Part shown: piece after piece, positions 8,332 through 18,055 of the stretch
Layout: each line of letters begins with the position of its first letter
Position numbering within the stretch: the stretch's first letter is position 1
NCBI GenBank assembly: GCA_000719695.1
Contig: JOHN01000044.1
Location: 1-64,000, forward strand
Reading direction: 5' to 3'
Origin: Streptomyces sp. NRRL F-6131
GTDB lineage: Bacteria; Actinomycetota; Actinomycetes; Streptomycetales; Streptomycetaceae
Length of the DNA stretch: 64,000 nt
The notes under the pieces: model-generated
The model's database searches: none
The model's input: only the letters and a program-made list of their open reading frames with translations
What the model was told of the DNA's origin: nothing
Made by a program: the position numbers and the translations under genes

Positions 8332-8745
8332 ATGCCGTCCATCCTCAACCCGTACATCACCTTCAACGGCGACGCCCGGCAGGCCCTGGAGTTCTACCAG
8401 CGGGTCTTCGGCGGCGAGCTGAACCTCAACACCTATGGCGACTTCGGCGCCGGGGAGGGCCCGGGCGGCGACCGCATCATGCACGGCATGCTGTCCACCA
8501 GCAGCGGCTTCACCCTGATGGCCGCCGACAACCCGCCCGGCACCGAGTACACGCCCGGCGGGAACCTCTCGGTGAGCGTCAGCGGCGAGGACGACGCCGA
8601 ACTGCGCGGCTACTGGGAGAAACTCTCCGAGGGCGGCTCCGTGACCGTCCCGATGGAGAAGCAGATGTGGGGCGACATCTTCGGGATGTGTACGGACCGC
8701 TTCGGCATCACCTGGCTGGTCAACATCAACCAGCCGCGTTCCTGA
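8332..8745 (+). CDS. PhnB-like VOC family protein
   Basis: A 137-residue protein of the PhnB/3-demethylubiquinone-methyltransferase-like VOC family: NPYITFNGDARQALEFY at the start, a GDRIMHGML strand near residue 48, and DRFGITWLVN at the C-terminus. These are glyoxalase-fold proteins. Most single-domain members like this one have no proven substrate. The ATG at 8332 follows AGGAAAGGGA. It is a single-gene unit. Confidence 0.8.
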   Translation: MPSILNPYITFNGDARQALEFYQRVFGGELNLNTYGDFGAGEGPGGDRIMHGMLSTSSGFTLMAADNPPGTEYTPGGNLSVSVSGEDDAELRGYWEKLSEGGSVTVPMEKQMWGDIFGMCTDRFGITWLVNINQPRS

Positions 8746-8872
8746 GCAACCGGCACGGTCGGCCGCCGCCCACCCGGCGGCGGCCGTTCGGACGCCGCCC
8801 ACCCGACGTCGGCCCGTCCGGCGGCGGCCCCGGAGGCACCCTCTGACAGTGCCGCGTGACACAGTTCCGCCC

Positions 8873-9535
8873 ATGAACATCACCACCACCTCCCACAGTT
8901 GGGACGAGGCCGTGGCGCTCTTCGAGCAGCGCGGCCTCCCGGTCGACTCCTACGAGAACCTCTACGAGGAGGAGTACGACGTCCACAGCGGCGACCTGAC
9001 GGTCGAGGGCCACCTCGACCTCGACGCCGCCGAGCCGGACGGCACCGGCTACATCGTCGACGGCCACCTGGACGTCGACGGCGCGATCCTCAACACCGAC
9101 GACGGCTGCCCCGCGCTGGTCGTCCTCGGCGACCTCCGGGCCGCCGCCGTCTACCTGGAGGGCGACGCCAAGCTGATCGTCCGCGGGGACGTCCGGGTGG
9201 ACGCCTTCGTCGGCACCATGACGGACAAGCTGGTGATGATCCACGGCGACCTCCGGGCGCACGTCACCGTGCTGTCCGCCGAGTTCGCCCCGGACCTGGT
9301 CGGCGGCACCCTGCACGGACCGGTCCTCGCCCCGCCGTACCTGGCGGCCGAGGTCGACGCGGCGACCGCCGACGCCGCGTCGGTGCTGGTGCCCGAGGTG
9401 CTGCGCACCGAGGCGGACACCGACGAGGACGCGCTGCGCGGCTTCGACGCCCCGGGCGTCCACGGCGGCCGCCTGCTGGAGCGCATCGACGCGGGCCTGC
9501 CCGTCACCCTGGCCGGCCTCGCCGCCGGGCGGTGA
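8873..9535 (+). CDS. Hypothetical protein with beta-helix-like repeats
   Basis: A 220-residue acidic protein. Residues about 35-145 consist of short strands of the form G-D-L-x-V-x-G-x-L repeated about every 15-20 residues (GDLTVEGHLDLD, GHLDVDGAIL, GDLRAAAVYLEG, GDVRVDAFVG, GDLRAHVTVL). This suggests a stacked beta-helix such as bactofilin-like or polymer-forming folds. No signal peptide or catalytic motif is visible and I do not recognise the family. It stands alone between two VOC/acyl-CoA units. Confidence 0.65.
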   Translation: MNITTTSHSWDEAVALFEQRGLPVDSYENLYEEEYDVHSGDLTVEGHLDLDAAEPDGTGYIVDGHLDVDGAILNTDDGCPALVVLGDLRAAAVYLEGDAKLIVRGDVRVDAFVGTMTDKLVMIHGDLRAHVTVLSAEFAPDLVGGTLHGPVLAPPYLAAEVDAATADAASVLVPEVLRTEADTDEDALRGFDAPGVHGGRLLERIDAGLPVTLAGLAAGR

Positions 9536-9541
9536 CGGCCC

Positions 9542-9574
9542 CCGGTGCCGGGGCCGACTGCGCCCCGGCACCGG
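9542..9574. terminator. Hairpin between convergent genes
   Basis: CCGGTGCCGGGGC and GCCCCGGCACCGG form a 13-bp stem with a 7-base loop between the stop codons at 9535 and 9623. It probably ends both convergent transcripts. Confidence 0.65.
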
Positions 9575-9622
9575 CCACGCCCCGACGCCGGCACCGGCCG
9601 CGCCCCAGCTTCCCCGGCTGCG

Positions 9623-11419
9623 TCAGAACCACTCCGGGCGACAGTCCGCGGCGGTCCGGTCCAGCCGGTCGAGCAAGTCGAACTGCGGCCCGGTCCGCGG
9701 GAGTTCGACCCGGAGGAAGTACCTCGCCGCCTGCCGCTTGCCCTGGTGGAACGGCTCCGCGCCGTCGCCCAGCGCCAGGAACTGCTCCAGCCAGATCCAG
9801 GCCAGCACCACATGGCCGACCGCCTCCAGGTAGACGGAGGAATTGGCCAGCGCGGTCTCCGGATCGCCGCCCGCCCACAGCGCGGCCGTGGTGCGGCCGA
9901 CCCGGGCGGCCGCCCGCTCCAGCGGGGCGGCCAGCTCCGCCACCTCGCCACCGGCCGCCCCGGCCCGGGCGACGGTCGCCGCGAGGGTGTCCAGCAGCAG
10001 CCGCAGCCCGGCACCGCCGGCCATCACGACCTTGCGGCCCAGCAGGTCCAGCCCGTGGATGCCGTGGGTGCCCTCGTGGATGGCGTTGAGCCGGTTGTCC
10101 CGGTAGAACTGCTCGACGTTGTACTCGCGGGTGTAGCCGTAGCCGCCGTGCACCTGGATCGCCAGGTCGTTGGCGGCCAGGCACCACTGCGCGGGCCAGC
10201 TCTTGGCGATCGGCGTCAGCACGTCCAGCAGCAGGTGGGCCCGGGCGCGCGCGGACTCCTCCTCGGCCGTCCGCTCCTCGTCGACCAGCCGGCTGCAGTA
10301 CAGGCCGAGGGCGAGCGCGCCCTCCACATAGCTCTTCTGCGCCAGCAGCATCCTGCGGACGTCCGGGTGCTCGACGATCGGGACCTGCGGGGCCGCGGGG
10401 TCCATTCCGGCGAGCGGCCGGCCCTGCGGGCGGGTGCGGGCGTAGTCCAGGGCGTGCAGGTAGCCGGTGTAGCCGAGCGCGGTGGCGCCCTGGCCGACGC
10501 CGATCCGGGCCTCGTTCATCATGTGGAACATGGCGGCCAGCCCCTGGTGGGCCTCCCCCACCAGTTCGCCGACCGCCCCCGGCGCCCCGCCCGGGGTGTA
10601 CCGGCCCTCGCCGAAATTGAGCAGGGTGTTGACGGTGCCCCGGTAGCCCATCTTGTGGTTGAGTCCGGCCACCACCACGTCGTTGCGCTCGCCGACCGTG
10701 CCGTCCGCCCCGACCAGGTACTTGGGCACCACGAACAGCGAGATGCCCTTCACCCCGGCCGGGGCGCCGGGGATCCTGGCGAGCACCAGGTGGACGATGT
10801 TCTCGCCGAGTTCGTGGTCGCCGCCGGAGATCCACATCTTGGTGCCGGTGATCCGGTAGCCGCCGTCCGGCTGCGGCACGGCGCGGGTGGTGAGATCGGC
10901 CAGCGAGGAGCCGGCCTGGGGCTCGGAGAGGCACATGGTGCCGAAGAACCGGCCCTCGACCATCGGCCGCACATAGGTGTCGATCTGCTCCGGACTGCCG
11001 TGCGCCAGCAGCAGGTTGGCGTTGCCGACGGCGAGGAACGGGTAGGCGGCGGTGCCGACGTTGGCGGCCTGGAACCAGGCCGTGCAGGCGTTGGCGACCA
11101 CGGTCGGCAGCTGCCAGCCGCCCACCGCCTGGTCCATCGCCGCGCCGGTCAGACCGGCCTCGGCGAACACCCGCAGCGCCTCGGCGACCTCCGGCACGAG
11201 GTGCACCCGCTCGCCGTCGAAGCGCGGCTCCTCGGCGTCGTTGCGCTTGTTGTGCGGGGCGAAGTGCCGGGTGGCGAGGGACTCGCTGAGGTCGAGCACC
11301 GCGTCGAAGGTGCCCCGGTCGTGGTCGGCGTAGCGGGGGCGGCGGGTCAGCGCGGTGACGTCCAGCCAGTCGTGCAGCAGGAAGTCGAGGTCGCGACGGG
11401 AGAGCAGCAGCGAGTCCAA
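9623..11419 (-). CDS. Acyl-CoA dehydrogenase
   Basis: A 598-residue acyl-CoA dehydrogenase of the long FadE5-like type, which oxidises acyl-CoA thioesters to enoyl-CoA with FAD. Motifs include the FAD/substrate segment TMCLSEPQAGSSLADL near residue 168 and the helical C-terminal signature IQVHGGYGYTREYNVEQ near residue 440. A C-terminal extension of about 130 residues is typical of the 600-residue group. The start is a TTG at 11419 without a strong ribosome site, so the exact N-terminus is uncertain. It lies divergently from the cupin-like gene. Confidence 0.85.
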   Translation of the reverse strand: MDSLLLSRRDLDFLLHDWLDVTALTRRPRYADHDRGTFDAVLDLSESLATRHFAPHNKRNDAEEPRFDGERVHLVPEVAEALRVFAEAGLTGAAMDQAVGGWQLPTVVANACTAWFQAANVGTAAYPFLAVGNANLLLAHGSPEQIDTYVRPMVEGRFFGTMCLSEPQAGSSLADLTTRAVPQPDGGYRITGTKMWISGGDHELGENIVHLVLARIPGAPAGVKGISLFVVPKYLVGADGTVGERNDVVVAGLNHKMGYRGTVNTLLNFGEGRYTPGGAPGAVGELVGEAHQGLAAMFHMMNEARIGVGQGATALGYTGYLHALDYARTRPQGRPLAGMDPAAPQVPIVEHPDVRRMLLAQKSYVEGALALGLYCSRLVDEERTAEEESARARAHLLLDVLTPIAKSWPAQWCLAANDLAIQVHGGYGYTREYNVEQFYRDNRLNAIHEGTHGIHGLDLLGRKVVMAGGAGLRLLLDTLAATVARAGAAGGEVAELAAPLERAAARVGRTTAALWAGGDPETALANSSVYLEAVGHVVLAWIWLEQFLALGDGAEPFHQGKRQAARYFLRVELPRTGPQFDLLDRLDRTAADCRPEWF

Positions 11420-11534
11420 GGCGGGTGTCCGATCGTCGAGGGCGGGCGGGGACTGGCTCCCCCGGGACTACCACAGGTCCGCGCACCTCGGAAGATCGCG
11501 TGGCATCCTCGCCGGCGGTGCGAGGATGTCCGGT

Positions 11535-11903
11535 ATGACGGAGTCCGATCGGCCCGGTGAGGGCGTGGTGGTGGACGAGCTGCTGCAGGGGCTCGCCGAG
11601 GACCGGACCGGGGCGCTGTGGCGACTCACCGGGGCGGAGCGCCAGCTGGACGCCAATGTGGTGCGGCTGCCCCCGGGGGCGGTGGTGGCCGAGCACGTCG
11701 AGCCGGAGCTCGACGTGCTGGTGGTGGGCCTCGCCGGGAGCGGCGTCCTGCGGTGCGGTGGTGTGGAGCACGCGCTGGAGCCGGGCACCGTGCGGCTGCT
11801 GCCGCGAGGGGAGTCGCGCGGGGTGTCGGCGGGACCGGAGGGTGTCGTCCATCTGACGGTGCACCGCCGGCGACCGGGACTGACCGTCCGGTCCCGCCCC
11901 TGA
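11535..11903 (+). CDS. Small cupin-like protein
   Basis: A 122-residue protein with a cupin-type barrel pattern: LPPGAVVAEHVEPELDVLVVGL, a GSGVLRCGG turn, and LEPGTVRLLPRGESRG. One His and two Glu lie in the first motif, but the full metal set (HxH...E...H) is incomplete, so it may be a non-enzymatic sensor. The ATG at 11535 follows GAGGAT. ATG 11526 is a possible alternative. It overlaps no gene and converges on the FAD monooxygenase gene. Confidence 0.65.
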   Translation: MTESDRPGEGVVVDELLQGLAEDRTGALWRLTGAERQLDANVVRLPPGAVVAEHVEPELDVLVVGLAGSGVLRCGGVEHALEPGTVRLLPRGESRGVSAGPEGVVHLTVHRRRPGLTVRSRP

Positions 11904-11907
11904 CCCC

Positions 11908-13455
11908 TCACACCTCGGCGCCGAGCCGCTCGAGGTAGGAGTGCACCTCTCCGGGCGCGGTCACCGGGGCGATCAGCGCGATGTGGTTGTCGGGCCGGAC
12001 CAGGACGAGCGCCTCGCCGGTGATCCCGTACGCCCGGCGGGCCTCGCCGTCGGGGTCGTCCAGCGCCACCGGCCGGACGTGGCCGGGCAGTCCGTCGGGC
12101 AGTCCGTCGGGCAGTCCGGTGAGCGCGGCGCGGGCGCCCGGGCCGAAGCCCAGCAGGGTGAAGTGGTCGCCCGCGAAGTGCTCGAAGAGGCGACCGGGCC
12201 CGCCGTCCGGGCCGGGGCAGGGCGCGTCGGGCGCCCGGTCGCCGGCCGCCAGCGCGGCGGTGGCGCCGTCACCGGCCAGGCTGCTCCAGCCGTAGCCGAG
12301 CGACAGACCGGTGAAGTCCCCCACACCGCCGGCCTCGACGCCGATGCCGGGGGTGTCGATCCCCGCGACCACGGCGGCCATGCCGGAGCTGGTGACGTCG
12401 AGCGTCCACGCGGCGATCGGCAGCCGCTCCTCCTGGTAGGTGTCCAGCAGGGCGGGCGAGGCGAGGCCGCGCACCACGTAGCCGAGCTTCCAGGCGAGGT
12501 TCCAGGCGTCCTGGATGCCGGTGTTCATGCCGAGCCCGCCGGCCGTGGGGTGGACGTGGGCGCAGTCGCCGGCCAGCAGGACCCGCCCCTCGCGGTAGCG
12601 CTCGGCCATCCGGACGTTGACCCGCCAGGTGGACAGCCAGGTGGCGTTGGAGAGCCGGATGTCGTCGCGGCCGGTGTGCCGGGTCGCCAGCCGCTGGAAA
12701 CTCTCCAGCGACGGGGGGACCATCGTGCCGTCGGCGTCGGTCTCCGGGCTCGCCTGGAGCTGCCAGCGGGGGCTGTCCTCGAACGGGCAGAGCATGAACA
12801 CACCCTCGGGCCCGAACCACTGGTGCCAGGCGCCCGCCTCCAGGCCCTCGACCTCGACGTCGCCGCAGACCATCATCGGCTCCGGGTCCCCCTCGCCGAC
12901 GAAGGGGATGCCGAGCAGCTTGCGCACCGTCGAGCGGCCGCCGTCGCAGGCGACCACGTACGCGGCGGGGATCCGCCGGCCGTCCGCGAGGACCGCCTCC
13001 GCGCCGTCGGCGTCCTGCCGGACGTCCACCAGTTCGGCGCCCAGCTCCACCGTCACCCCGAGCTCGGCGAGCCGGTCGCGCAGCAGCTGCTCCAGCTGCG
13101 GCTGGTGGAGCCAACGGCTGGCCGGGTAGGGCGTGGCGGCGCTGGGCAGCACGCCGGCGAACGGCTCGGTCTCGTTGACGAAGGCGCCCTCGAAGTACTT
13201 GTGGAACGGCAGGTGGGTGCGGCCCACCGCGGCCAGTGCGTCGGCGAGGCCGAGGTCGGCGAGGATCTCCAGGCTGCGCGGGTTGAGCGTCTTGCCGCGG
13301 GAGCCGGTGGCGTGGGCGGTGGCCCGCTCCAGGACCCGCACCGCCACGCCCTGCCTGGCCAGCCCGCAGGCCAGCGTCAGTCCGGTCGGGCCCGCCCCCA
13401 CGATCACCACGTTCGTCGCGTTCGTCTCGTTCGTCGCGTTCGTCGCGTTCGTCAT
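11908..13455 (-). CDS. FAD-dependent aromatic monooxygenase (PheA/TfdB type)
   Basis: A 515-residue flavin hydroxylase. The N-terminal GxGxxG site is VGAGPTGLTLACGLA, the middle DG motif is VACDGGRSTVRK, and the GD motif is LAGDCAHVHPTAGGLGMN. The C-terminus is a thioredoxin-like domain. These enzymes hydroxylate phenols or polyketide aromatics with NAD(P)H and O2. The ATG at 13455 follows GGAGGGG. The first codons are a 9-bp tandem repeat giving TNATNATNETNATN, and a 12-bp repeat encodes LPDGLPDGLPG near the C-terminus. It is divergent from a TetR gene, its likely regulator. Confidence 0.85.
   Translation of the reverse strand: MTNATNATNETNATNVVIVGAGPTGLTLACGLARQGVAVRVLERATAHATGSRGKTLNPRSLEILADLGLADALAAVGRTHLPFHKYFEGAFVNETEPFAGVLPSAATPYPASRWLHQPQLEQLLRDRLAELGVTVELGAELVDVRQDADGAEAVLADGRRIPAAYVVACDGGRSTVRKLLGIPFVGEGDPEPMMVCGDVEVEGLEAGAWHQWFGPEGVFMLCPFEDSPRWQLQASPETDADGTMVPPSLESFQRLATRHTGRDDIRLSNATWLSTWRVNVRMAERYREGRVLLAGDCAHVHPTAGGLGMNTGIQDAWNLAWKLGYVVRGLASPALLDTYQEERLPIAAWTLDVTSSGMAAVVAGIDTPGIGVEAGGVGDFTGLSLGYGWSSLAGDGATAALAAGDRAPDAPCPGPDGGPGRLFEHFAGDHFTLLGFGPGARAALTGLPDGLPDGLPGHVRPVALDDPDGEARRAYGITGEALVLVRPDNHIALIAPVTAPGEVHSYLERLGAEV
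13411..13455. repeat. 9-bp tandem repeat at the monooxygenase start
   Basis: Five near-identical units of GTTCGTCGC cover the start codon and first 14 codons of the monooxygenase. Copy number change would keep the frame and only lengthen or shorten the Thr-Asn-Ala N-terminus. Confidence 0.85.
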
Positions 13456-13504
13456 GTCTGTTCGTCCCCTCCGGGCGTCGATGACTCCATGAAACAGCAA
13501 CTTG

Positions 13505-13546
13505 GTAACGAAAGCAACCGAGTAACGAATTTACCCGGGTTATGAT
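13505..13546. promoter_or_regulatory. Divergent promoter/operator of monooxygenase and TetR genes
   Basis: Two direct copies of GTAACGAA lie at 13505-13512 and 13522-13529, 17 bp apart, in an AT-rich island. A -10-like TATGAT at 13541-13546 sits 6 bp before the TetR start codon, which suggests a leaderless TetR mRNA. The repeats are placed so that a TetR dimer could block both directions. Binding is inferred. Confidence 0.5.
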
Positions 13547-13552
13547 CTCTCC

Positions 13553-14191
13553 ATGAGTCCGAGCGAGTCAGAACCGGGTCTGCGGACCCTCAAGAAGCAG
13601 CGCACCCGGCAGACCATCGCCGACGTCGCCATCGCCCTCTTCCTCGACCGGGGCTTCGAGCAGGTGTCGGTGGCCGAGATCGCGGCCGCCGCCGAGGTCT
13701 CCAAGCCCACCCTGTTCCGGTACTTCGCCAGCAAGGAGGAGCTGGTCCTGCACCGCTTCGCCGACCACCTCGGCGAGGCCGGCCGGGTGGTGCGCGACCG
13801 GCCCGCCGGGGTCACCCCGCTGGACGCCCTGGAGCGCCACCACCTGGCGGGGCTGGCCGCCCGCGAGCCGCAGACCGGGCTCAGCGACGACCCCGAGGTA
13901 CTCGCCTTCCTGCGATTGGTCTACCTGACCCCGGGACTGTCCGCCCAGCTCAGGGCCTACGTCGAGGCCGACGAGGCGGCGCTCGCCGAGGCCCTGGACC
14001 CGGCGCGCGGCATCCTGGCCCGACTGCTGGCCGCGCAGTACATCGCCGTCCGCCAGGAGCTCGCCCGCACCACCTGGCTCCGGCTGGCCGACGACGGGCA
14101 GGGCATCGAGGAGGCCGAGCGGCAGGCCGTCGCCGAGACCGTCACGACCTTCGCCCTGCTGCGCGACGGCGCCGGCGCCCACGGTTTCTGA
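13553..14191 (+). CDS. TetR-family transcriptional regulator
   Basis: A 212-residue repressor with the helix-turn-helix at residues about 15-60 (FEQVSVAEIAAAAEVSKPTLFRYFASKEEL, given here as positions 31-60 of the protein region) and a helical C-terminal domain of the MftR-like type. It is divergent from the FAD monooxygenase with a 97-bp AT-rich spacer containing repeated GTAACGAA elements. This arrangement is typical of a local repressor responding to the enzyme substrate. No ribosome site precedes the ATG, consistent with a leaderless transcript. Confidence 0.85.
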   Translation: MSPSESEPGLRTLKKQRTRQTIADVAIALFLDRGFEQVSVAEIAAAAEVSKPTLFRYFASKEELVLHRFADHLGEAGRVVRDRPAGVTPLDALERHHLAGLAAREPQTGLSDDPEVLAFLRLVYLTPGLSAQLRAYVEADEAALAEALDPARGILARLLAAQYIAVRQELARTTWLRLADDGQGIEEAERQAVAETVTTFALLRDGAGAHGF

Positions 14192-14197
14192 GCCCGT

Positions 14198-14221
14198 CCG
14201 GAGCCTCCGCGCACGCTCCGG
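14198..14221. terminator. Short hairpin after TetR gene
   Basis: CCGGAGC pairs with GCTCCGG across 10 bases, just after the TetR stop. It is weaker than the other hairpins here. Confidence 0.4.
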
Positions 14222-14428
14222 CGGGGACGCGCCGGCCGCACCTCGTACCCCCGCCGACCCGCTCGGCGCAACGGACCCACCGCGCCACGAACCGGTGAAG
14301 CACGTCACGGCCTCGCCCCGGTGCCCCGAGGGGTCCGGGCGGGTAGGTTCCTGCCTCCAAGGGGAGCAACACTCCCCCGGACGCGGATCCCGCCGTCAAC
14401 GGCTCCTCCCAGGAGAGAGGCACGAGTG

Positions 14429-16000
14429 ATGTCTGCACAGGACGCCACGCACCACCCCCCGCGGCGCATCGGCGTGGTCGCCGAGTCGGCCGCCGGGGAG
14501 ACCCGGGTCGCCGCGACACCGTCGACGGTCCGGGGCATCCTCGCCCTCGGCTACGAGGTCGTGGTCGAGTCCGGCGCCGGCACGGCCTCCGGCTTCACCG
14601 ACGACGCCTACACCGCCGTCGGAGCGAGCGTCGCGGACGCCTGGACGGCCGACGTCGTCCTCAAGGTCAACGCGCCGTCGACCGCCGAGATCGCCCGGCT
14701 GCGGGACGGCGCGACCCTGGTCGGCCTGCTCGCCCCCGCGCAGCGGCCCGAGCTGCTGGCGGAGCTGTCCACCCGCCCGGTGACCGCGCTGGCGCTGGAC
14801 GCGGTGCCGCGGATCTCCCGCGCGCAGTCGATGGACGTGCTCAGCTCGATGGCGAACATCGCCGGCTACCGGGCCGTGATCGAGGCGGCGCACGTCTTCG
14901 GGCGCTTCTTCACCGGCCAGGTGACGGCCGCCGGCAAGGTCCCGCCGGCGAAGGTCCTGGTGGCCGGAGCGGGCGTGGCCGGGCTGGCCGCGATCGGCGC
15001 CGCCTCCAGCCTGGGCGCGATCGTCCGGGCGACCGACCCGCGGCCCGAGGTCGCCGACCAGGTGAAGTCCCTCGGCGGCGAGTACCTGCCGGTGAACGTC
15101 GCGCAGGAGGCGAGCACCGACGGCTACGCCAAGGCGACCTCGGCCGACTACGACCGCGCCGCGGCCGCGCTCTACCACGAGCAGGCCGCGGACGTGGACA
15201 TCGTCATCACCACGGCGCTGATCCCCGGCCGGCCGGCCCCGCGCCTGCTGACCGCCGAGGACGTCGCGGGGATGAGGCCGGGCAGCGTCATCGTCGACAT
15301 GGCCGCCGCGCAGGGCGGCAACGTCGAGGGCACCGTCGCGGGCCGGACGGTGGTCACCGGCAACGGGGTCACCATCATCGGCTACACCGACCTCGCCTCC
15401 CGGTTGCCGGCCCAGGCCTCGCAGCTGTTCGGCACCAATCTGGTCAATCTGCTGAAGCTGCTGACACCCGGCAAGGACGGGCACCTCGTCCTGGACTTCG
15501 AGGACGTGGTCCAGCGCGCGGTGACCGTGGTCCGCGCGGGCGAGGTCACCTGGCCGCCGCCACCCGTGGCCGTCTCGGCCGCTCCCGCGCCCGCCGCGGC
15601 ACCCGGCGCGGCACCGGCGGCGGTGGCGAAGCCGCCGCGGCTCACCCCGGCCGGACGGTTCGGTCTGATCGGCGCCGGGATGCTCGCGATGTTCCTGCTG
15701 ATTGCCTTCGCCCCGGCCCAACTCGCCCAGAACTTCACCGTGTTCGCGCTCGCCGTGGTCATCGGCTACTACGTGATCGGCAAGGTCCACCACGCCCTGC
15801 ACACCCCGCTGATGTCCGTCACCAACGCGATCTCCGGGATCGTGGTGATCGGCGCGCTGCTCCAGATCGGGCACGGCGGCACGCTGGTCACCGTGCTGTC
15901 CTTCGTGGCGGTCCTGCTGACCAGCGTGAACATCTTCGGCGGCTTCGCCGTCACCCGCCGCATGCTGAGCATGTTCTCGTCGTCCCCGGAAAGGCGCTGA
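14429..16000 (+). CDS. pntA: NAD(P) transhydrogenase alpha subunit
   Basis: A 523-residue protein combining the soluble NAD(H)-binding domain I and the first membrane part, as in the fused enterobacterial PntA. The N-terminal [16 protein letters not shown] is the AlaDH/PNT signature. The Rossmann site [20 protein letters not shown] is near residue 173. A Pro/Ala-rich linker (about 375-405) leads to four hydrophobic spans (about 410-515). The complex uses the proton gradient to reduce NADP+ with NADH. The ATG at 14429 follows AGGAGAGAGG. pntB starts 5 bp after the stop. Confidence 0.93.
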   Translation: MSAQDATHHPPRRIGVVAESAAGETRVAATPSTVRGILALGYEVVVESGAGTASGFTDDAYTAVGASVADAWTADVVLKVNAPSTAEIARLRDGATLVGLLAPAQRPELLAELSTRPVTALALDAVPRISRAQSMDVLSSMANIAGYRAVIEAAHVFGRFFTGQVTAAGKVPPAKVLVAGAGVAGLAAIGAASSLGAIVRATDPRPEVADQVKSLGGEYLPVNVAQEASTDGYAKATSADYDRAAAALYHEQAADVDIVITTALIPGRPAPRLLTAEDVAGMRPGSVIVDMAAAQGGNVEGTVAGRTVVTGNGVTIIGYTDLASRLPAQASQLFGTNLVNLLKLLTPGKDGHLVLDFEDVVQRAVTVVRAGEVTWPPPPVAVSAAPAPAAAPGAAPAAVAKPPRLTPAGRFGLIGAGMLAMFLLIAFAPAQLAQNFTVFALAVVIGYYVIGKVHHALHTPLMSVTNAISGIVVIGALLQIGHGGTLVTVLSFVAVLLTSVNIFGGFAVTRRMLSMFSSSPERR

Positions 16001-16005
16001 GCCCG

Positions 16006-17481
16006 ATGACCTCCACCACGGCGGCCCACGCCGCGGACCTCGTCGCCGCCCTGTTGTTCATCCTCAGCCTGGCCGGGCTCTCCCAGCACCGCACCTCCCG
16101 CGCCGGGGTCGTCTACGGCATCGCCGGCATGGCACTCGCCCTGGTCGCCACCATCGTGGTGGCGTCGAAGAGCATCAGTGCCGGCGCGGTCGCGCTGGTC
16201 GTCCTCGCGATGGCGCTGGGCGGGGCGGCCGGCCTGCTCCGGGCCCGGCAGGTCGAGATGACGCAGATGCCGGAACTCATCGCCGTGCTGCACAGCTTCG
16301 TCGGCCTCGCCGCGGTGCTGGTCGGCTGGAACAGCTACCTGGAGGTGGAGGCGCACGGAGCGGCCCAGACCGCCGTCTCCGGCGATCTGCTGGGCATCCA
16401 CCACGCCGAGGTGTTCATCGGCATCTTCATCGGGGCGGTCACCTTCACCGGGTCCATCGTGGCCTTCCTCAAGCTGTCCGCCAGGATCGCCTCGCGGCCG
16501 CTGATGCTGCCCGGCAAGAACGCGCTGAACATCGGCGCGCTGGCGGCGTTCGTGGGACTGACGGTCTGGTTCACGGTCAGCCCTGGCCTGGGCCTGATGA
16601 TCGCGGTCACCGTGCTGGCGCTCGCCCTCGGCTGGCACCTGGTCGCCTCGATCGGCGGCGGCGACATGCCCGTCGTCGTCTCGATGCTCAACAGCTACTC
16701 CGGCTGGGCCGCGGCGGCGGCCGGCTTCCTGCTCGACAACAACCTGCTGATCGTCACCGGCGCGCTGGTCGGCTCCTCGGGCGCCTACCTGTCGTACATC
16801 ATGTGCCGGGCGATGAACCGTTCCTTCCTCTCGGTGATCGCGGGCGGCTTCGGCATCGAGGCCCCCTCGGGCGCGGCCGAGGAGCAGGGCGAGCACCGCG
16901 AGATCCGGGCCGAGGAGGCGGCGCGGCAACTCGCGCAGGCCAAGTCGGTCGTCATCACCCCCGGCTACGGCATGGCGGTGGCCCAGGCCCAGCACCCGGT
17001 CGCGGAGCTCACCCGCCGGCTGCGCGAGCGGGGCGTCGAGGTCCGCTTCGGCGTCCACCCCGTGGCCGGACGGCTGCCCGGTCACATGAACGTGCTGCTG
17101 GCCGAGGCGAAGGTGCCGTACGACATCGTCCTGGAGATGGACGAGATCAACGACGACCTGGCCGCGACCACCGTCGTGCTCGTCATCGGCGCCAACGACA
17201 CCGTCAACCCGGCCGCCATGGACGATCCGGCCAGCCCGATCGCCGGCATGCCGGTGCTGCGGGTCTGGGAGGCGGAGCAGGTGATCGTGTTCAAGCGGTC
17301 CATGGCCTCCGGTTACGCGGGCGTGCAGAACCCGCTGTTCTTCCGGGAGAACAGCGCGATGCTGTTCGGCGACGCCAAGCAGAGCGTGGAGGACATCCTC
17401 CGGGCCCTGGACGCCGACGGCCCGGGCGGCACGGCCCCGGCCGCCCGGCGGACGTCCTCGGCGGACCGGGCCGGGGTGTAG
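16006..17481 (+). CDS. pntB: NAD(P) transhydrogenase beta subunit
   Basis: A 491-residue membrane subunit with about nine spans in residues 5-285 and the soluble NADP(H)-binding domain III in the last 180 residues. Domain III motifs are [36 protein letters not shown], and the NDTVNPAA segment, with [10 protein letters not shown] contacting NADP. It pairs with pntA directly upstream to form the proton-translocating pump. A clear 16-bp-stem hairpin follows, so pntAB is probably a two-gene operon. Confidence 0.93.
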   Translation: MTSTTAAHAADLVAALLFILSLAGLSQHRTSRAGVVYGIAGMALALVATIVVASKSISAGAVALVVLAMALGGAAGLLRARQVEMTQMPELIAVLHSFVGLAAVLVGWNSYLEVEAHGAAQTAVSGDLLGIHHAEVFIGIFIGAVTFTGSIVAFLKLSARIASRPLMLPGKNALNIGALAAFVGLTVWFTVSPGLGLMIAVTVLALALGWHLVASIGGGDMPVVVSMLNSYSGWAAAAAGFLLDNNLLIVTGALVGSSGAYLSYIMCRAMNRSFLSVIAGGFGIEAPSGAAEEQGEHREIRAEEAARQLAQAKSVVITPGYGMAVAQAQHPVAELTRRLRERGVEVRFGVHPVAGRLPGHMNVLLAEAKVPYDIVLEMDEINDDLAATTVVLVIGANDTVNPAAMDDPASPIAGMPVLRVWEAEQVIVFKRSMASGYAGVQNPLFFRENSAMLFGDAKQSVEDILRALDADGPGGTAPAARRTSSADRAGV

Positions 17482-17517
17482 CGGCTCTCCTCCGGCAGGG
17501 GCTCGGAGTGCGGTCCT

Positions 17518-17554
17518 GGAGGCGTCCGGAGAAAAACCTTCTCCGGACGCCTCC
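17518..17554. terminator. Terminator after pntB
   Basis: GGAGGCGTCCGGAGAA and its exact reverse complement flank a 5-base loop, 36 bp beyond the pntB stop. Confidence 0.75.
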
Positions 17555-17635
17555 GTCGTGTCGATCCCGCGCCGCGCCGTTCGACCTGGGGTAGAGAGGG
17601 TCGGACAGCGACTCCCCGGAGCAAGGAGACCAGCC

Positions 17636-18055
17636 ATGCCGAAGTACATGTTGATCATGCGCGGCACCGACGAGGTGGCCGCGAAGGCGCAGGAGATGCC
17701 GTTCGAGGAGATCCTCGACCTCATGGGCCGCTACAACGACCAACTGATCCGGGCCGGGGTGCTGGTCGCCGCCGAGGGGCTCGAGGACGCCTCGAAGGGC
17801 GTGGTGGTCGACTTCACCGGCGAGACGCCGGTTGTCACCGACGGGCCGTACGGTGAGACCAAGGAACTCTTCGGCGGCTTCTACATCCTGGACGTGGCCT
17901 CGCAGGAGGAGGCGGTCACCTGGGCGAAGCGGCTGCCGGTCTTCCCGGGGATGAAGATCGAGATCCGGCGGGTGCCGGGCATCGACGAGTTCCCGCAGGA
18001 CAACAAGTGGATCATCCAGGAGCGGGAATGGCGCGAGCGGACCGGCCAGCTCTGA
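17636..18055 (+). CDS. YCII-related (DGPF) protein
   Basis: A 139-residue YCII-domain protein starting MPKYMLIMRGTDE, with the conserved TDGPYGETKELFGGFYIL motif near residue 65 and KRLPVFPGMKIEIR near the C-terminus. Genes of this DGPF type are found next to, and coupled with, ECF42-group sigma factors, and the sigma gene here starts inside its last codons. The biochemical activity of the family is unproven. The ATG follows AAGGAGA. Confidence 0.85.
   Translation: MPKYMLIMRGTDEVAAKAQEMPFEEILDLMGRYNDQLIRAGVLVAAEGLEDASKGVVVDFTGETPVVTDGPYGETKELFGGFYILDVASQEEAVTWAKRLPVFPGMKIEIRRVPGIDEFPQDNKWIIQEREWRERTGQL

Noticed and set aside
15769..17724. A 651-residue minus-strand frame antisense to pntB
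   Set aside because: Composition is a mirror of the G/C third positions of pntB. It has no family motif and pntB is unambiguous.
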